Source: Alteromonas sp. KUL42 | Lineage (GTDB): Bacteria; Pseudomonadota; Gammaproteobacteria; Enterobacterales; Alteromonadaceae | Direction of reading: 5' to 3' | Assembly: GCF_006538325.1 (NCBI RefSeq) | Contig: NZ_BJKK01000002.1 | Span: 248,001-312,000 of the forward strand | Length of the DNA: 64,000 nucleotides | In this document: positions 7,824 through 16,769 of the stretch, in pieces | How the letters are laid out: every line of letters starts with the position of its first letter | Position numbering within the stretch: position 1 is the first letter of the stretch | The notes under the pieces: generated by a model | What the model was told of the DNA's origin: nothing | Database searches by the model: none | The model's input: the letters and a program-made list of their open reading frames with translations, nothing else | Made by a program: the position numbers and the translations under genes

Positions 7824-8969
7824 ATGGCTTTTGAAGGCACTCACAATTCAGTTGATTACTCAGAATCGAGTTTTGCAATAGGCGGCTATGGCAACTCGTT
7901 CTCACACTCTGGTGATGGAACCTCAAATTCAGACGATATCGACGCTTTGCGCCTGCAAGCGAGTCGTTTGGAACATTTACTTCAGGTAATGCCGGCTGGT
8001 GTCATTGTTATTGATGGCAAAGGAATTGTTCGGCAAGCCAATGAACAGGCTAAAGAATTGCTTGGCGAACCCCTTGAAGAAGAAGTATGGCGTAGTATTA
8101 TCACCCGATCTTTCAAACCACGTGCCGATGATGGACATGAAGTTTCTTTGGTTGATGGACGGCGAGTAAAGCTGTCTATTACGCCCCTTGAAAACGAACC
8201 CGGTCAATTAATTGTTATCACCGATTTGACGGAAACTCGCCGACTTCAAGCTAGAGTGAGTCATATGCAGCGCTTGTCATCACTTGGCAAGATGGTGGCG
8301 TCTTTGGCCCATCAAATAAGAACACCGCTATCTGCTGCAATGTTGTATGCCTCGAACTTAACGCGTAAAGGCTTGCCAGATGGTGCACAAGAGCAGTTCG
8401 CGCATAAATTATCATGTCGCTTGAAAGAACTAGAAAGCCAAGTGAATGACATGTTGTTGTTTGCAAAATCTGGCGAAGAGCAAGTCGTGAGTCAACTATC
8501 CCTCGATGAAATCCTTAGCGCCATAGAAGGCAGTGCAAACACGATTGCATCGCAGGCTGACCAACATTTAACGTTCAAAGGCTTTAACGATAAATCAGTC
8601 GCTATCACGGGTAATCTCACAGCTTTACAGGGTGCGCTACTCAATCTTATTCACAATGCCAGTCAAGTGACGCCTAAGGGTGAACGCATTGAGGTGAATG
8701 TTAAATCAATTAACGAGCAACTTATTATCTCTATCACAGATAGCGGAGAAGGCGTACCTGAAAAACTTAAACACAAAATATTTGAGCCGTTTTTTACCAC
8801 AAAAACCCACGGGACGGGATTGGGCTTGGCCGTTGTCAAATCAGTTGTATCAGCACACAACGGAACGTTAAGTGTAACTGATGGCGAGCTTGGCGGAGCG
8901 TGCTTCAGTGTGGCGCTTCCTTGCCGTTCACTCGGCGCGTCAAGCCATTCATTAACACACGTTGCGTAA
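7824..8969 (+). CDS. flrB: Flagellar sensor histidine kinase FlrB (FleS)
   Basis: The 381-residue cytoplasmic kinase has no membrane segments. A coiled N-terminal part leads into a PAS domain (about 50-130). HisKA follows with the H-box AHQIRTPL, phosphorylated at His163. The HATPase_c domain (about 240-370) has N-box LIHNASQ, G1 DSGEGVP and GTGLGLAVVK. It phosphorylates FlrC to turn on mid-stage flagellar genes. It is followed 16 bases later by flrC in the same operon. The input signal in this family is thought to be an assembly checkpoint of the basal body, but nothing in this sequence identifies it. Confidence 0.93.
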   Translation: MAFEGTHNSVDYSESSFAIGGYGNSFSHSGDGTSNSDDIDALRLQASRLEHLLQVMPAGVIVIDGKGIVRQANEQAKELLGEPLEEEVWRSIITRSFKPRADDGHEVSLVDGRRVKLSITPLENEPGQLIVITDLTETRRLQARVSHMQRLSSLGKMVASLAHQIRTPLSAAMLYASNLTRKGLPDGAQEQFAHKLSCRLKELESQVNDMLLFAKSGEEQVVSQLSLDEILSAIEGSANTIASQADQHLTFKGFNDKSVAITGNLTALQGALLNLIHNASQVTPKGERIEVNVKSINEQLIISITDSGEGVPEKLKHKIFEPFFTTKTHGTGLGLAVVKSVVSAHNGTLSVTDGELGGACFSVALPCRSLGASSHSLTHVA

Positions 8970-8985
8970 TAATTAGGGGTTTAAC

Positions 8986-10323
8986 ATGTCGACAGCTACG
9001 ATATTAATTGTTGAAGATGATGCAGGCTTACGTGAGGCATTGTTCGATACCTTATTACTTGGTGGTTATGATGTAGTGGAAGCCGATTCGGCAGAATCTG
9101 CACTGATGACACTTTCTTCGCGACAAGTAGACTTAGTGGTTAGCGATATTCAAATGGGTGAAATGAGCGGATTGACTTTATTGAAAAATATAAAGGCTAA
9201 GCACCCAAATATGCCAGTACTTTTAATGACTGCGTACGCCACTATCAATGATGCCGTACAAGCGATGCGCGATGGCGCGACAGACTACTTATCGAAACCA
9301 TTTGCACCAGAAGTACTGCTTAATTTGGTTGGTCGCTATGCACCAGCGAAAAAAATAGAGTCGAGAACGCCTATCGTAGCCGACCCCTCAAGCCTGAAAC
9401 TGCTAGACTTATCTCGTAAAGTTGCTAAGTCAGACGCGACAGTTATGGTGTTGGGGCCAAGTGGCTCGGGTAAAGAAGTACTCTCTCGTTATATCCACGA
9501 TCAGTCAGGTCGTAGCGACGCACCATTTATTGCGATTAACTGCGCTGCTATTCCAGAAAATATGTTAGAAGCGACGTTGTTTGGTTACGAGAAAGGTGCA
9601 TTTACAGGCGCTATTCAGGCTTGCCCCGGCAAGTTTGAACAGGCCCAGGATGGTACGCTGTTACTTGATGAAATAACTGAAATGGATATGGCACTGCAGG
9701 CAAAACTTTTACGTGTGTTGCAAGAGCGTGAAGTTGAGCGATTAGGTGGACGTAAAACAGTTAAACTAAATGTACGCGTTATTGCCACTAGTAACCGAGA
9801 CTTACGTAAAGCTGTTGATGCAGGTGAATTCAGAGAAGACTTGTACTATCGTCTTAATGTGTTCCCGATAGAATGGAAGCCGTTGGGGCAGCGCCCTGGT
9901 GACATCGTGCCCCTCGCTGAGCACCTCATTCAACGTCATGCGAGTGTTCAAGGTTTAGGAGCAATAAGATTAAGTGCAGCAGCTCGCAATAAACTGGCGC
10001 AATACAGCTGGCCGGGTAACGTACGTGAGCTTGAAAATGTTGTGCAACGCGCTCTTATCTTGTGTGAAGATAATGAAATTGATGCGTCTGATCTCATGAT
10101 TGATGAAGATATTTCTACAACTGTGGATGTGGCACCTGAGCACGCTGATGATAATAAGCTGGGATCTGAACTTCGCTATCAGGAACACCAAATTATTTTA
10201 GACACCCTTGTCTCGTGCAATGGGAAGCGCAAAGATGTTGCAGAAAAGCTAGGCATAAGCCCACGTACACTTCGATACAAGTTAGCCCGTATGAGAGAAG
10301 ATGGTATTGAAGTCCCCGCTTAA
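8986..10323 (+). CDS. flrC: Flagellar response regulator FlrC (FleR), sigma-54 activator
   Basis: The 445-residue protein has three parts. A receiver domain (1-120) carries the acidic pair EDD at 10-12 and the phospho-acceptor Asp54 in VVSDIQMG. An AAA+ domain (about 135-360) carries Walker A GPSGSGKE, the GAFTGA loop and LLLDEITE. A C-terminal Fis-type HTH is RKDVAEKLGISPRTLRYKL. It is phosphorylated by FlrB and activates sigma-54 promoters of hook, basal-body and export genes. The sites at 10474 and 16398 are its likely targets. A strong terminator ends the flrBC unit. Confidence 0.95.
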   Translation: MSTATILIVEDDAGLREALFDTLLLGGYDVVEADSAESALMTLSSRQVDLVVSDIQMGEMSGLTLLKNIKAKHPNMPVLLMTAYATINDAVQAMRDGATDYLSKPFAPEVLLNLVGRYAPAKKIESRTPIVADPSSLKLLDLSRKVAKSDATVMVLGPSGSGKEVLSRYIHDQSGRSDAPFIAINCAAIPENMLEATLFGYEKGAFTGAIQACPGKFEQAQDGTLLLDEITEMDMALQAKLLRVLQEREVERLGGRKTVKLNVRVIATSNRDLRKAVDAGEFREDLYYRLNVFPIEWKPLGQRPGDIVPLAEHLIQRHASVQGLGAIRLSAAARNKLAQYSWPGNVRELENVVQRALILCEDNEIDASDLMIDEDISTTVDVAPEHADDNKLGSELRYQEHQIILDTLVSCNGKRKDVAEKLGISPRTLRYKLARMREDGIEVPA

Positions 10324-10352
10324 AAAGTCTGCTTTATAAAATAAATTATACC

Positions 10353-10388
10353 ACCGTCGCTTGTGCGTACTACAAGCGACGGTTTTTT
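10353..10388 (+). terminator. Rho-independent terminator after flrC
   Basis: ACCGTCGCTTGT and ACAAGCGACGGT form a perfect 12-base stem with a 7-base loop, followed by a T-run. Confidence 0.9.
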
Positions 10389-10473
10389 GTTCCTATCTAT
10401 AAATAACACGTCATATTTTTGGCTTCTCCGTCTTTTTTCTTTCTAACATTATGAAATATATGAGTTATTAAAG

Positions 10474-10491
10474 TTGGCAAGGGCTTTGCTT
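10474..10491 (+). promoter_or_regulatory. Sigma-54 promoter of the fliE operon
   Basis: TTGGCAAGGGCTTTGCTT has GG-N10-GC and the full TTTGC -12 box. It lies 67 bases before the fliE start. It probably drives fliEFGHIJ under FlrC control. Confidence 0.85.
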
Positions 10492-10557
10492 TGTTAGGCT
10501 TATATAAAGATTATCGCCTGTTAAACAGCGTGCGACATGAAACCGTTAGGAGAGGTT

Positions 10558-10896
10558 ATGGACGTTAAAGCCAATAGTTTGTATCAAGAAATGCAAAACA
10601 TGATTGGACAAACTCGTCTTCAGGTCAATGAGCCCCAGCAGCTTCAACAACTTAAAGAGGTTAATTCCTCTGCGAGTGATTTTGCGACCATGCTTAAGCA
10701 TGCAGTAGATGGTGTGAACAACCGTCAAATAGACTCCAAGGTTGCACAGCAACGTTTTGAAATGGGTGATCCTAACTTAAGCCTTGCTGAAGTTATGTTG
10801 ACTAAAGAAAAAGCAGGTATTGCTTTTGAAGCCACGGTTCAAGTACGAAACAAAGTGCTTGAAGCCTACAAAACAATAATGAATATGCCGGTATAA
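10558..10896 (+). CDS. fliE: Flagellar basal body protein FliE (MS ring-rod junction)
   Basis: The start ATG 10558 is chosen because AGGAG precedes it and the product then begins MDVKANSLYQEM. An upstream ATG at 10537 is in frame. At 112 residues it has the usual FliE length, with the conserved C-terminal half (DPNLSLAEVMLTKEKAGIAFEA overall, ending KTIMNMPV). FliE joins the MS ring to the rod and is exported by the flagellar type III system. It is the first gene of the operon and 12 bases before fliF. Confidence 0.93.
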   Translation: MDVKANSLYQEMQNMIGQTRLQVNEPQQLQQLKEVNSSASDFATMLKHAVDGVNNRQIDSKVAQQRFEMGDPNLSLAEVMLTKEKAGIAFEATVQVRNKVLEAYKTIMNMPV

Positions 10897-10908
10897 GTGG
10901 AGTAGGTT

Positions 10909-12603
10909 ATGGCTGACGCAACAGGTACAAATTTGACTATTCCTGATCAGAATCAGGTTCAAGATCACGAGCCAGAGAATAAGTCTGGCTTTATGGACAC
11001 GCTAGGCAGTGCAGATATGATGCGTCAAATGGCGCTCGTTGTTGTATTAGTTATTTGTGTCGCTATTGCTATCTTTATTCTAATTTGGTCACAAGAGCCT
11101 GACTATCGTCCACTTGCAAAAATGGAAACCCAAGAGTTAATCGAAACGCTTGATTACATGGATGCCAATCAAATTGAATACAAACTCGAAGGCAATATTG
11201 TCTATGTGAGAAGTGACGAGTTTCAAAATATCCGCTTGGGTATGACGCGCCAAGGGCTAACTAAAGCCTCTGAAGCGGGTACGGATATTATAATGCAGGA
11301 TATGGGCTTTGGTGTTAGTCAGCGTGTCGAAATGGAACGTCTTAAGCATGCTCGCGAGAAGCAAATAGCTGCCACTATTGAAGACATTACCAGTATTCAG
11401 AAAGCGCGTGTTTTACTAGCGATGCCTAAAGAGAACGTCTTTGCTAGGCGAGAAAAGAAAGCGTCTGCAACAGTCGTGTTAACGGCAAAACGCGGTGCAG
11501 TAATTGCTGGTGAAGAAGTTGACGCTGTTGTTGATATTGTGGCGTCAGCTGTACAAAACATGGAGCCATCAAAGGTCACCGTAACCGACAGCAATGGTCG
11601 CTTACTAAACTCTGGCTCACAAGATTCAATGAGTGCACGCGCGCGCAAAGAATATGAAATAGAGCGTCAGCGAGAACAAGAATACCTTGAAAAAATTGAC
11701 GCGATTTTGATCCCTGTACTTGGTATAGGTAATTACACTGCGCAGGCAGACGTGACCATGGATTTTACGGCCATGGAGCAAACACAACGTAGTTACAACC
11801 CTGATTTGCCAGCAGTACGCAGTGAAATGATAATGGAAGAAAATAGTGTCGGTGGTGGTATGGGAGGAATTCCCGGTGCACTTACTAATCAGCCACCGTT
11901 AGATTCTAACATTCCTGAAGAGGCGAACGGTGGTAGTCAGCAAACGCTTCCTGGCCGCACTGCCAAAGAGTCTACGCGCAACTATGAGCTAGATACAACC
12001 ATTAGCCATACCAAGAAACAAACCGGTGTTATTCGTAGATTAAGTGTTTCCGTGGCTGTTGATTATACCCAAGTGGTTGGTGAAGACGGTGCAATGACAC
12101 CCACACCACGCAAACAAGAAGAGATATTAAATATTCGCCGATTGCTGCAAGGTGGAATTGGGTTTGACGTGACTCGTGGAGACTCTCTTGAAGTCGTAAG
12201 CGTTCCTTTTACTCGAATGGATACTGGCGTTATTGAGGAACTTCCATTATGGGAACAGCCCGGTTTCTTACCAATTCTTAAGCTTGTTGTTGGCGGATTG
12301 GTTATAATCATCCTTATACTCTTTGTAATTCGCCCAATGCTACGTCGCTTGATTCACCCAGATGAAACAAACGACACTGAAGAATTCGACGCTGATGAAG
12401 GTTTAGATTTGGGCGACGATACTATTAGTATGCTAACGTCAGAGTTTGACGAAGGACAGGTGGGCTTTGCGCCAGACGGTTCACTAATGCTACCAGACCT
12501 TCATAAAGATGAAGATGTATTAAAAGCGGTTCGTGCCCTTGTTGCCAATGAACCAGAATTGTCAGCCCAGGTGGTTAAGGGCTGGCTGATGCAAGACGAG
12601 TAA
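10909..12603 (+). CDS. fliF: Flagellar MS-ring protein FliF
   Basis: The 564-residue inner-membrane protein has two transmembrane helices, at about 41-60 and 452-475, with the large periplasmic ring-building region between them. That region includes the conserved YRPL segment after the first helix and GMTRQGLTK. The acidic C-terminal tail (last about 40 residues, containing LLVANEPE-like helix VRALVANEPEL) binds FliG in the cytoplasm. It is the scaffold on which the rotor and export gate are built. Confidence 0.95.
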   Translation: MADATGTNLTIPDQNQVQDHEPENKSGFMDTLGSADMMRQMALVVVLVICVAIAIFILIWSQEPDYRPLAKMETQELIETLDYMDANQIEYKLEGNIVYVRSDEFQNIRLGMTRQGLTKASEAGTDIIMQDMGFGVSQRVEMERLKHAREKQIAATIEDITSIQKARVLLAMPKENVFARREKKASATVVLTAKRGAVIAGEEVDAVVDIVASAVQNMEPSKVTVTDSNGRLLNSGSQDSMSARARKEYEIERQREQEYLEKIDAILIPVLGIGNYTAQADVTMDFTAMEQTQRSYNPDLPAVRSEMIMEENSVGGGMGGIPGALTNQPPLDSNIPEEANGGSQQTLPGRTAKESTRNYELDTTISHTKKQTGVIRRLSVSVAVDYTQVVGEDGAMTPTPRKQEEILNIRRLLQGGIGFDVTRGDSLEVVSVPFTRMDTGVIEELPLWEQPGFLPILKLVVGGLVIIILILFVIRPMLRRLIHPDETNDTEEFDADEGLDLGDDTISMLTSEFDEGQVGFAPDGSLMLPDLHKDEDVLKAVRALVANEPELSAQVVKGWLMQDE

Positions 12604-12615
12604 CGAGAATAAATT

Positions 12616-13656
12616 ATGCCTGAAGAACTCGCCAAGGTTGAAGAACCGTCATACGACGTCAGTAAATTAGAAGGCGTTGAAAAAGCAGCCATTTTGCTTC
12701 TTAGCTTGTCGGAAGAAGATGCTGCCCAAATCTTGAAACACTTAGAGCCAAAACAAGTCCAAAAATTGGGGACGGAAATGGCGAAAGTGGATGACATGAC
12801 CCAAACCAAGATTACGGCGGTACATAAGCATTTTATCGAAGAAATTCAAAATTACAGTACCATTGGTTTCCAAAGTCAGGACTTTGTGAAGCGTGCATTA
12901 ACGGCTGCGTTAGGTGAGGATAAAGCCGCAAATCTAATAGACCAAATCTTGATGGGCAGTGGAGCTAAAGGGCTTGATTCACTCAAGTGGATGGACTCGA
13001 AACAAGTTGCCAGCATTATTCGAAACGAGCACCCGCAAATTCAAACCATTGTTCTATCTTACTTGGAGCCAGAACAAAGTGCTGAAATTTTGGCGCAGTT
13101 CCCAGAGAAAGTGCGATTAGACTTGCTGATGCGTATTGCTAACCTTGAAGAAGTTCAGCCTGCTGCATTACAAGAGCTAAACGAAATTATGGAGAAACAA
13201 TTCGCGGGCCAAGCAGGAACACAAGCAGCGAAAATGGGCGGCTTGAAATCTGCTGCGAATATCATGAACTACTTGGATACTGCGATAGAAGGTCAGTTGA
13301 TGGATGCTATTCGTGAGCAAGACGAAGAGATGAGTCAACAAATTCAAGATCTTATGTTCGTGTTTGACAACCTTGTGGATGTTGATGATAAAGGTATTCA
13401 AGCTATATTGCGTGAAGTACAGCAAGATGCCCTCCTTAAAGCGATTAAAGGTGCTGACGAAGAACTTAAAGACAAGATTATGCGCAATATGTCCAAACGG
13501 GCAGCTGAAATGCTTGCAGATGATCTAGAAGCATTGGGGCCAGTGCGAATTAGTGAAGTAGAAACAGCACAGAAAGAAATCTTGTCAGTGGCACGTCGTT
13601 TGTCTGACTCTGGTGAGATCATGCTTGGTGGCGGTGGTGGTGAAGAGTTCTTGTAA
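12616..13656 (+). CDS. fliG: Flagellar motor switch protein FliG
   Basis: The 346-residue C-ring protein begins with the FliF-binding domain (GVEKAAILLLSLSEEDAAQ). The middle domain carries EHPQ (IIRNEHPQIQTIVLSYL). The C-terminal torque helix has the charged residues that face the stator (REVQQDALLKAIKGADEELKD region). A poly-Gly stretch (LGGGGGEEFL) closes the protein. It sits 12 bases after fliF. It transmits stator force and switches direction with FliM and FliN. Confidence 0.95.
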   Translation: MPEELAKVEEPSYDVSKLEGVEKAAILLLSLSEEDAAQILKHLEPKQVQKLGTEMAKVDDMTQTKITAVHKHFIEEIQNYSTIGFQSQDFVKRALTAALGEDKAANLIDQILMGSGAKGLDSLKWMDSKQVASIIRNEHPQIQTIVLSYLEPEQSAEILAQFPEKVRLDLLMRIANLEEVQPAALQELNEIMEKQFAGQAGTQAAKMGGLKSAANIMNYLDTAIEGQLMDAIREQDEEMSQQIQDLMFVFDNLVDVDDKGIQAILREVQQDALLKAIKGADEELKDKIMRNMSKRAAEMLADDLEALGPVRISEVETAQKEILSVARRLSDSGEIMLGGGGGEEFL

Positions 13657-13742
13657 CGCGCCCACGGGATTAGTGAAAAGCACTTTGTTTCTGAAGCGCA
13701 ATATCACTTTAAATTGAAAGTTGGTAATAGTTGGGTAAATAC

Positions 13743-14525
13743 ATGTCAGCCAAGAAAAGTTTCAGTGATGAAGAAGTAAGTGAAGCCAAAAAATGGGATT
13801 TACCCTTTGTTGACGACACCAATGAATCAAGAGTTAGTGATACAACCAATGCCTTAAATCGTCGCTCTGATTGGAAGTATGAGCCACCTGAAGAAGAGAT
13901 TGAAATCCTTCCTCCCACGGCAGAAGAGATAGAAGCGATACGCCAAGCAGCTTATGAGGAAGGCTTTCAAGAAGGTAAATCCACAGGCTTTGATGAAGGC
14001 AAAAGCGAAGGGCTTGATAAAGGTTACACAGAAGGCGTTGAACGTGGACATGCTGAAGGCTTAGCACAAGGTCTTGAAGAGGGTAAACAACACATTTCAA
14101 CCCAACTGGAAGTATGGCAGATTCTTGCTGAAAAGCTGCACGACCCACTGTCACAGGTAAACGATGAAACACGTGACCAACTGGTAAAACTTGCTGTTAC
14201 CTTGGCAAAAGCTGTGATCAAAACAGAGGTTAGTACCAATACTCAGGTTATTTTGACCGCGCTAAGTGAGGGGATAAAAGCATTGCCCATCAATCAGGCG
14301 GAATATCAAATTCATATGCACCCAGAAGATATTGCATTAGTACAATCTCAATTTAGCGAAGAAGACATTGCGAAAAAAGGGTGGAACTTCGTGGAAGCCC
14401 CGGCTATGGAAAGAGGTGGCTGCGATATCACCACAACGCAAAATGCAGTGGATGTATCAATAGAACGACGTTGCCGCGACGTTATTGAAAAATTCTTGCT
14501 TAATCAAGGGTTGTCGAATGACTAG
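13743..14525 (+). CDS. fliH: Flagellar export stator FliH
   Basis: The ATG at 13743 is preferred; a TTG at 13731 is in frame. The 260-residue protein has an acidic N-terminus. A run of glycine-spaced repeats follows ([15 protein letters not shown], continuing to about residue 115), the GxxxG helix-packing region typical of FliH. The C-terminal domain resembles the V/F-ATPase stator. It binds and restrains the ATPase FliI and docks it at the export gate. Its stop overlaps the start of fliI. Confidence 0.9.
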   Translation: MSAKKSFSDEEVSEAKKWDLPFVDDTNESRVSDTTNALNRRSDWKYEPPEEEIEILPPTAEEIEAIRQAAYEEGFQEGKSTGFDEGKSEGLDKGYTEGVERGHAEGLAQGLEEGKQHISTQLEVWQILAEKLHDPLSQVNDETRDQLVKLAVTLAKAVIKTEVSTNTQVILTALSEGIKALPINQAEYQIHMHPEDIALVQSQFSEEDIAKKGWNFVEAPAMERGGCDITTTQNAVDVSIERRCRDVIEKFLLNQGLSND

Positions 14526-15852
14526 TCCTTGGCACCAAGATTTTGAAGCGCTTACCAAACAGGTGACCTCTCCTCCCGTGGTGGCTGCAGGTAAATTAGT
14601 CAGAGGTATTGGCTTAACCTTAGAAGCTGTGGGCTGCCAGCTTCCCGTGGGAAGTCAGTGTTTAGTACAAACGATAGAAGGTGAGATTGAAGCTGAAGTT
14701 GTGGGGTTTGGCGACGACATCACCTATTTGATGCCTACGGAAGCGGTGCGAGGTATTGTTCCTGGAAGCCGTGTTATGCCGCTTAATCGACAAAGCGGAT
14801 TACCTGTAGGGATGGGGTTACTTGGTCGCGTAGTTGATGGGAATGGACAACCTCTTGACGGACTGGGTGAAATTGACGCTGAGGCGAGAGCGCCTACAAC
14901 ACGACCACCCATGAACCCCTTAATACGCCGTCCAATCAACCAAGCTATGGACGTGGGTGTACGTGCAATCAATGCGCTTAATACCGTTGGTGTTGGGCAG
15001 CGAATGGGGCTCTTTGCCGGCAGTGGTGTAGGTAAAAGTGTATTGCTTGGTATGATGACGCGAGGGTGTGAAGCAGATGTCGTTGTTGTTGGTTTGGTAG
15101 GCGAGCGGGGGCGAGAAGTAAAGGAGTTTATTCACGAAATACTTACCGATGAAGAGCGAAAGCGCGCTGTTGTGGTGGCAGCACCTGCTGATACTTCACC
15201 ATTAATGCGTTTAAAAGGGTGTGAAACCGCCGTCACTATTGCAGAGTATTTTCGTGATAAAGGAATGAATGTACTGCTGCTTATCGATTCATTGACGCGT
15301 TATGCTATGGCACAACGTGAAATTGCCCTAGCAGTTGGAGAACCTCCTGCCACAAAGGGGTATCCGCCGTCCGTTTTTGCCAGACTGCCCGCGTTGGTTG
15401 AGCGCGCTGGAAATGGTAGTGAGCGACAAGGCTCTATTACAGCGTTTTATACCGTGCTTACCGAAGGTGATGATTTGCAAGATCCCATTGCTGATGCGGC
15501 ACGGGCTATTTTAGACGGTCACGTAGTACTGTCGCGCGCGCTCGCAGACAGTGGGCATTATCCTGCTATTGACATCGAAGCCTCGATAAGTCGAGTTATG
15601 CCAATGGTGGTCAGTGAAGAACACCAACTTATGGCTCGCCGTATCAGACAAGTTTATTCCAGCTATAAGCAAAACCAAGATCTCATATCAATTGGTGCGT
15701 ATGCGAAGGGCTCTGATCCGCGTATCGATTTGGCTATTAGAGCTGAGCCTGCAATTAATGCGTTTTTGCAGCAAGGCATGAAGCAAGTTCTTTCCTATGA
15801 CGAGTGTTTAGAGGGAATGACTGCTTTGGCAAAAGGGCTCGGGCAAGGCTAG
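14518..15852 (+). CDS. fliI: Flagellar export ATPase FliI
   Basis: The start ATG 14518 lies inside the end of fliH (8-base overlap), giving [10 protein letters not shown] and 444 residues. It is an F1-beta-like ATPase with Walker [19 protein letters not shown] and Walker [17 protein letters not shown]. The C-terminal region is helical. With FliH and FliJ it powers unfolding and delivery of substrates to the FlhA/FlhB gate. Confidence 0.95.
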   Translation: MTSPWHQDFEALTKQVTSPPVVAAGKLVRGIGLTLEAVGCQLPVGSQCLVQTIEGEIEAEVVGFGDDITYLMPTEAVRGIVPGSRVMPLNRQSGLPVGMGLLGRVVDGNGQPLDGLGEIDAEARAPTTRPPMNPLIRRPINQAMDVGVRAINALNTVGVGQRMGLFAGSGVGKSVLLGMMTRGCEADVVVVGLVGERGREVKEFIHEILTDEERKRAVVVAAPADTSPLMRLKGCETAVTIAEYFRDKGMNVLLLIDSLTRYAMAQREIALAVGEPPATKGYPPSVFARLPALVERAGNGSERQGSITAFYTVLTEGDDLQDPIADAARAILDGHVVLSRALADSGHYPAIDIEASISRVMPMVVSEEHQLMARRIRQVYSSYKQNQDLISIGAYAKGSDPRIDLAIRAEPAINAFLQQGMKQVLSYDECLEGMTALAKGLGQG

Positions 15853-15900
15853 TCGGTATCATTCTATTTTGGCTTTATTACGATAAGGTAGTGGTAAATT

Positions 15901-16347
15901 ATGTCCAAACAACTAGAACGTTTAGCTGAGTTCGAACGTGAGAAAGAAGAACGTGAAGCGCGCTATTATCAACAAGCACAGCAAAATGTGGTACAGCAAA
16001 AACAAAAGTTGACGAGTTTAGAGCAATACCGTATCGACTATATCAAAGGTATTCAGCAAACTGGTCAAAGCGGTGTAACCGCCACCTATTATCAGCAGCA
16101 TCTGTCTTTCGTGGGTAAACTTGACAAAGCATGTGAACAACAGATGCAAATTATCACGCGAGCGAAAATGGCAGCAGACCAACGAAAGCAGCTGTGGCTT
16201 AAACAACAGCAAAAAGTAAAAGCAATTACGTTATTACTTGATAAAAAACAACTCGCCGCGCTGAAGAAAGAAGCTAAAGCTGAACAAGCAATGATGGATG
16301 AGTTCGCTAATCAACGATTCTTCCGCGCAAAGCGCACATCATTTTAA
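15901..16347 (+). CDS. fliJ: Flagellar export chaperone FliJ
   Basis: The 148-residue protein is almost entirely charged helix rich in Gln, Lys and Glu, predicted to form the two-helix coiled coil that sits in the FliI hexamer. The order fliH-fliI-fliJ and the usual length of about 147 support the call. It is the last gene before a 422-base gap. Confidence 0.9.
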   Translation: MSKQLERLAEFEREKEEREARYYQQAQQNVVQQKQKLTSLEQYRIDYIKGIQQTGQSGVTATYYQQHLSFVGKLDKACEQQMQIITRAKMAADQRKQLWLKQQQKVKAITLLLDKKQLAALKKEAKAEQAMMDEFANQRFFRAKRTSF

Positions 16348-16769
16348 TCTCTCTTTCTCTACCACTTACTTCTAAACAAATCCAGAACCTCGCTAACTTG
16401 GCTCGCCCTTTGCTTGCATAACAAGAAAGACAAGAACGATAAAACAAAAAGTGACACAAAAACGATTTGTTCATGCTGACATAATAAGCAACCTCAACCT
16501 AGATGTGTATATAGTATTGAAGGTTATGTTCAGAGGTTATCGATTAGCATGAGCGTTGATTTTGATTTTTGTGTTTGGATGTGATGAAAAATTAAAGCTT
16601 AGTTTTAACAAGTGTTTAGCTAGTACGTAGCTATCTAGTGGCATCACAATTGCCTAAAAATTGCTACGTAATACGTATAAAGAGATAGTTGAAGCAACGT
16701 TTAGTTGCACGAATACAGCAACCTCTCTTTATACAAGACAATGACTTTATTGTAGGACGGTAGAATATA
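16348..16769 (+). other. Long intergenic leader of fliK with stable hairpins
   Basis: The gap of 422 bases has no convincing gene. It holds the sigma-54 site and, near fliK, a branched inverted repeat. The outer stem TATAAAGAGA (16676-16685) pairs perfectly with TCTCTTTATA (16724-16733), extended by GTTG/CAAC. The inner hairpin GCAAC-GTTTA-GTTGC is at 16694-16708. A tiny open frame at 16553-16588 (11 codons) was seen but has little support. Confidence 0.6.
16398..16415 (+). promoter_or_regulatory. Sigma-54 promoter upstream of fliK
   Basis: TTGGCTCGCCCTTTGCTT has GG-N10-GC spacing and the TTTGC -12 box, matching the sites before flrB and fliE. It lies about 355 bases before the fliK ATG, so it predicts a long untranslated leader. 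Confidence 0.8.

Noticed and set aside
16553..16588. Eleven-codon leader peptide before fliK
   Set aside because: The only support is a weak AGAGG upstream; there is no run of regulatory codons and length alone is not evidence.
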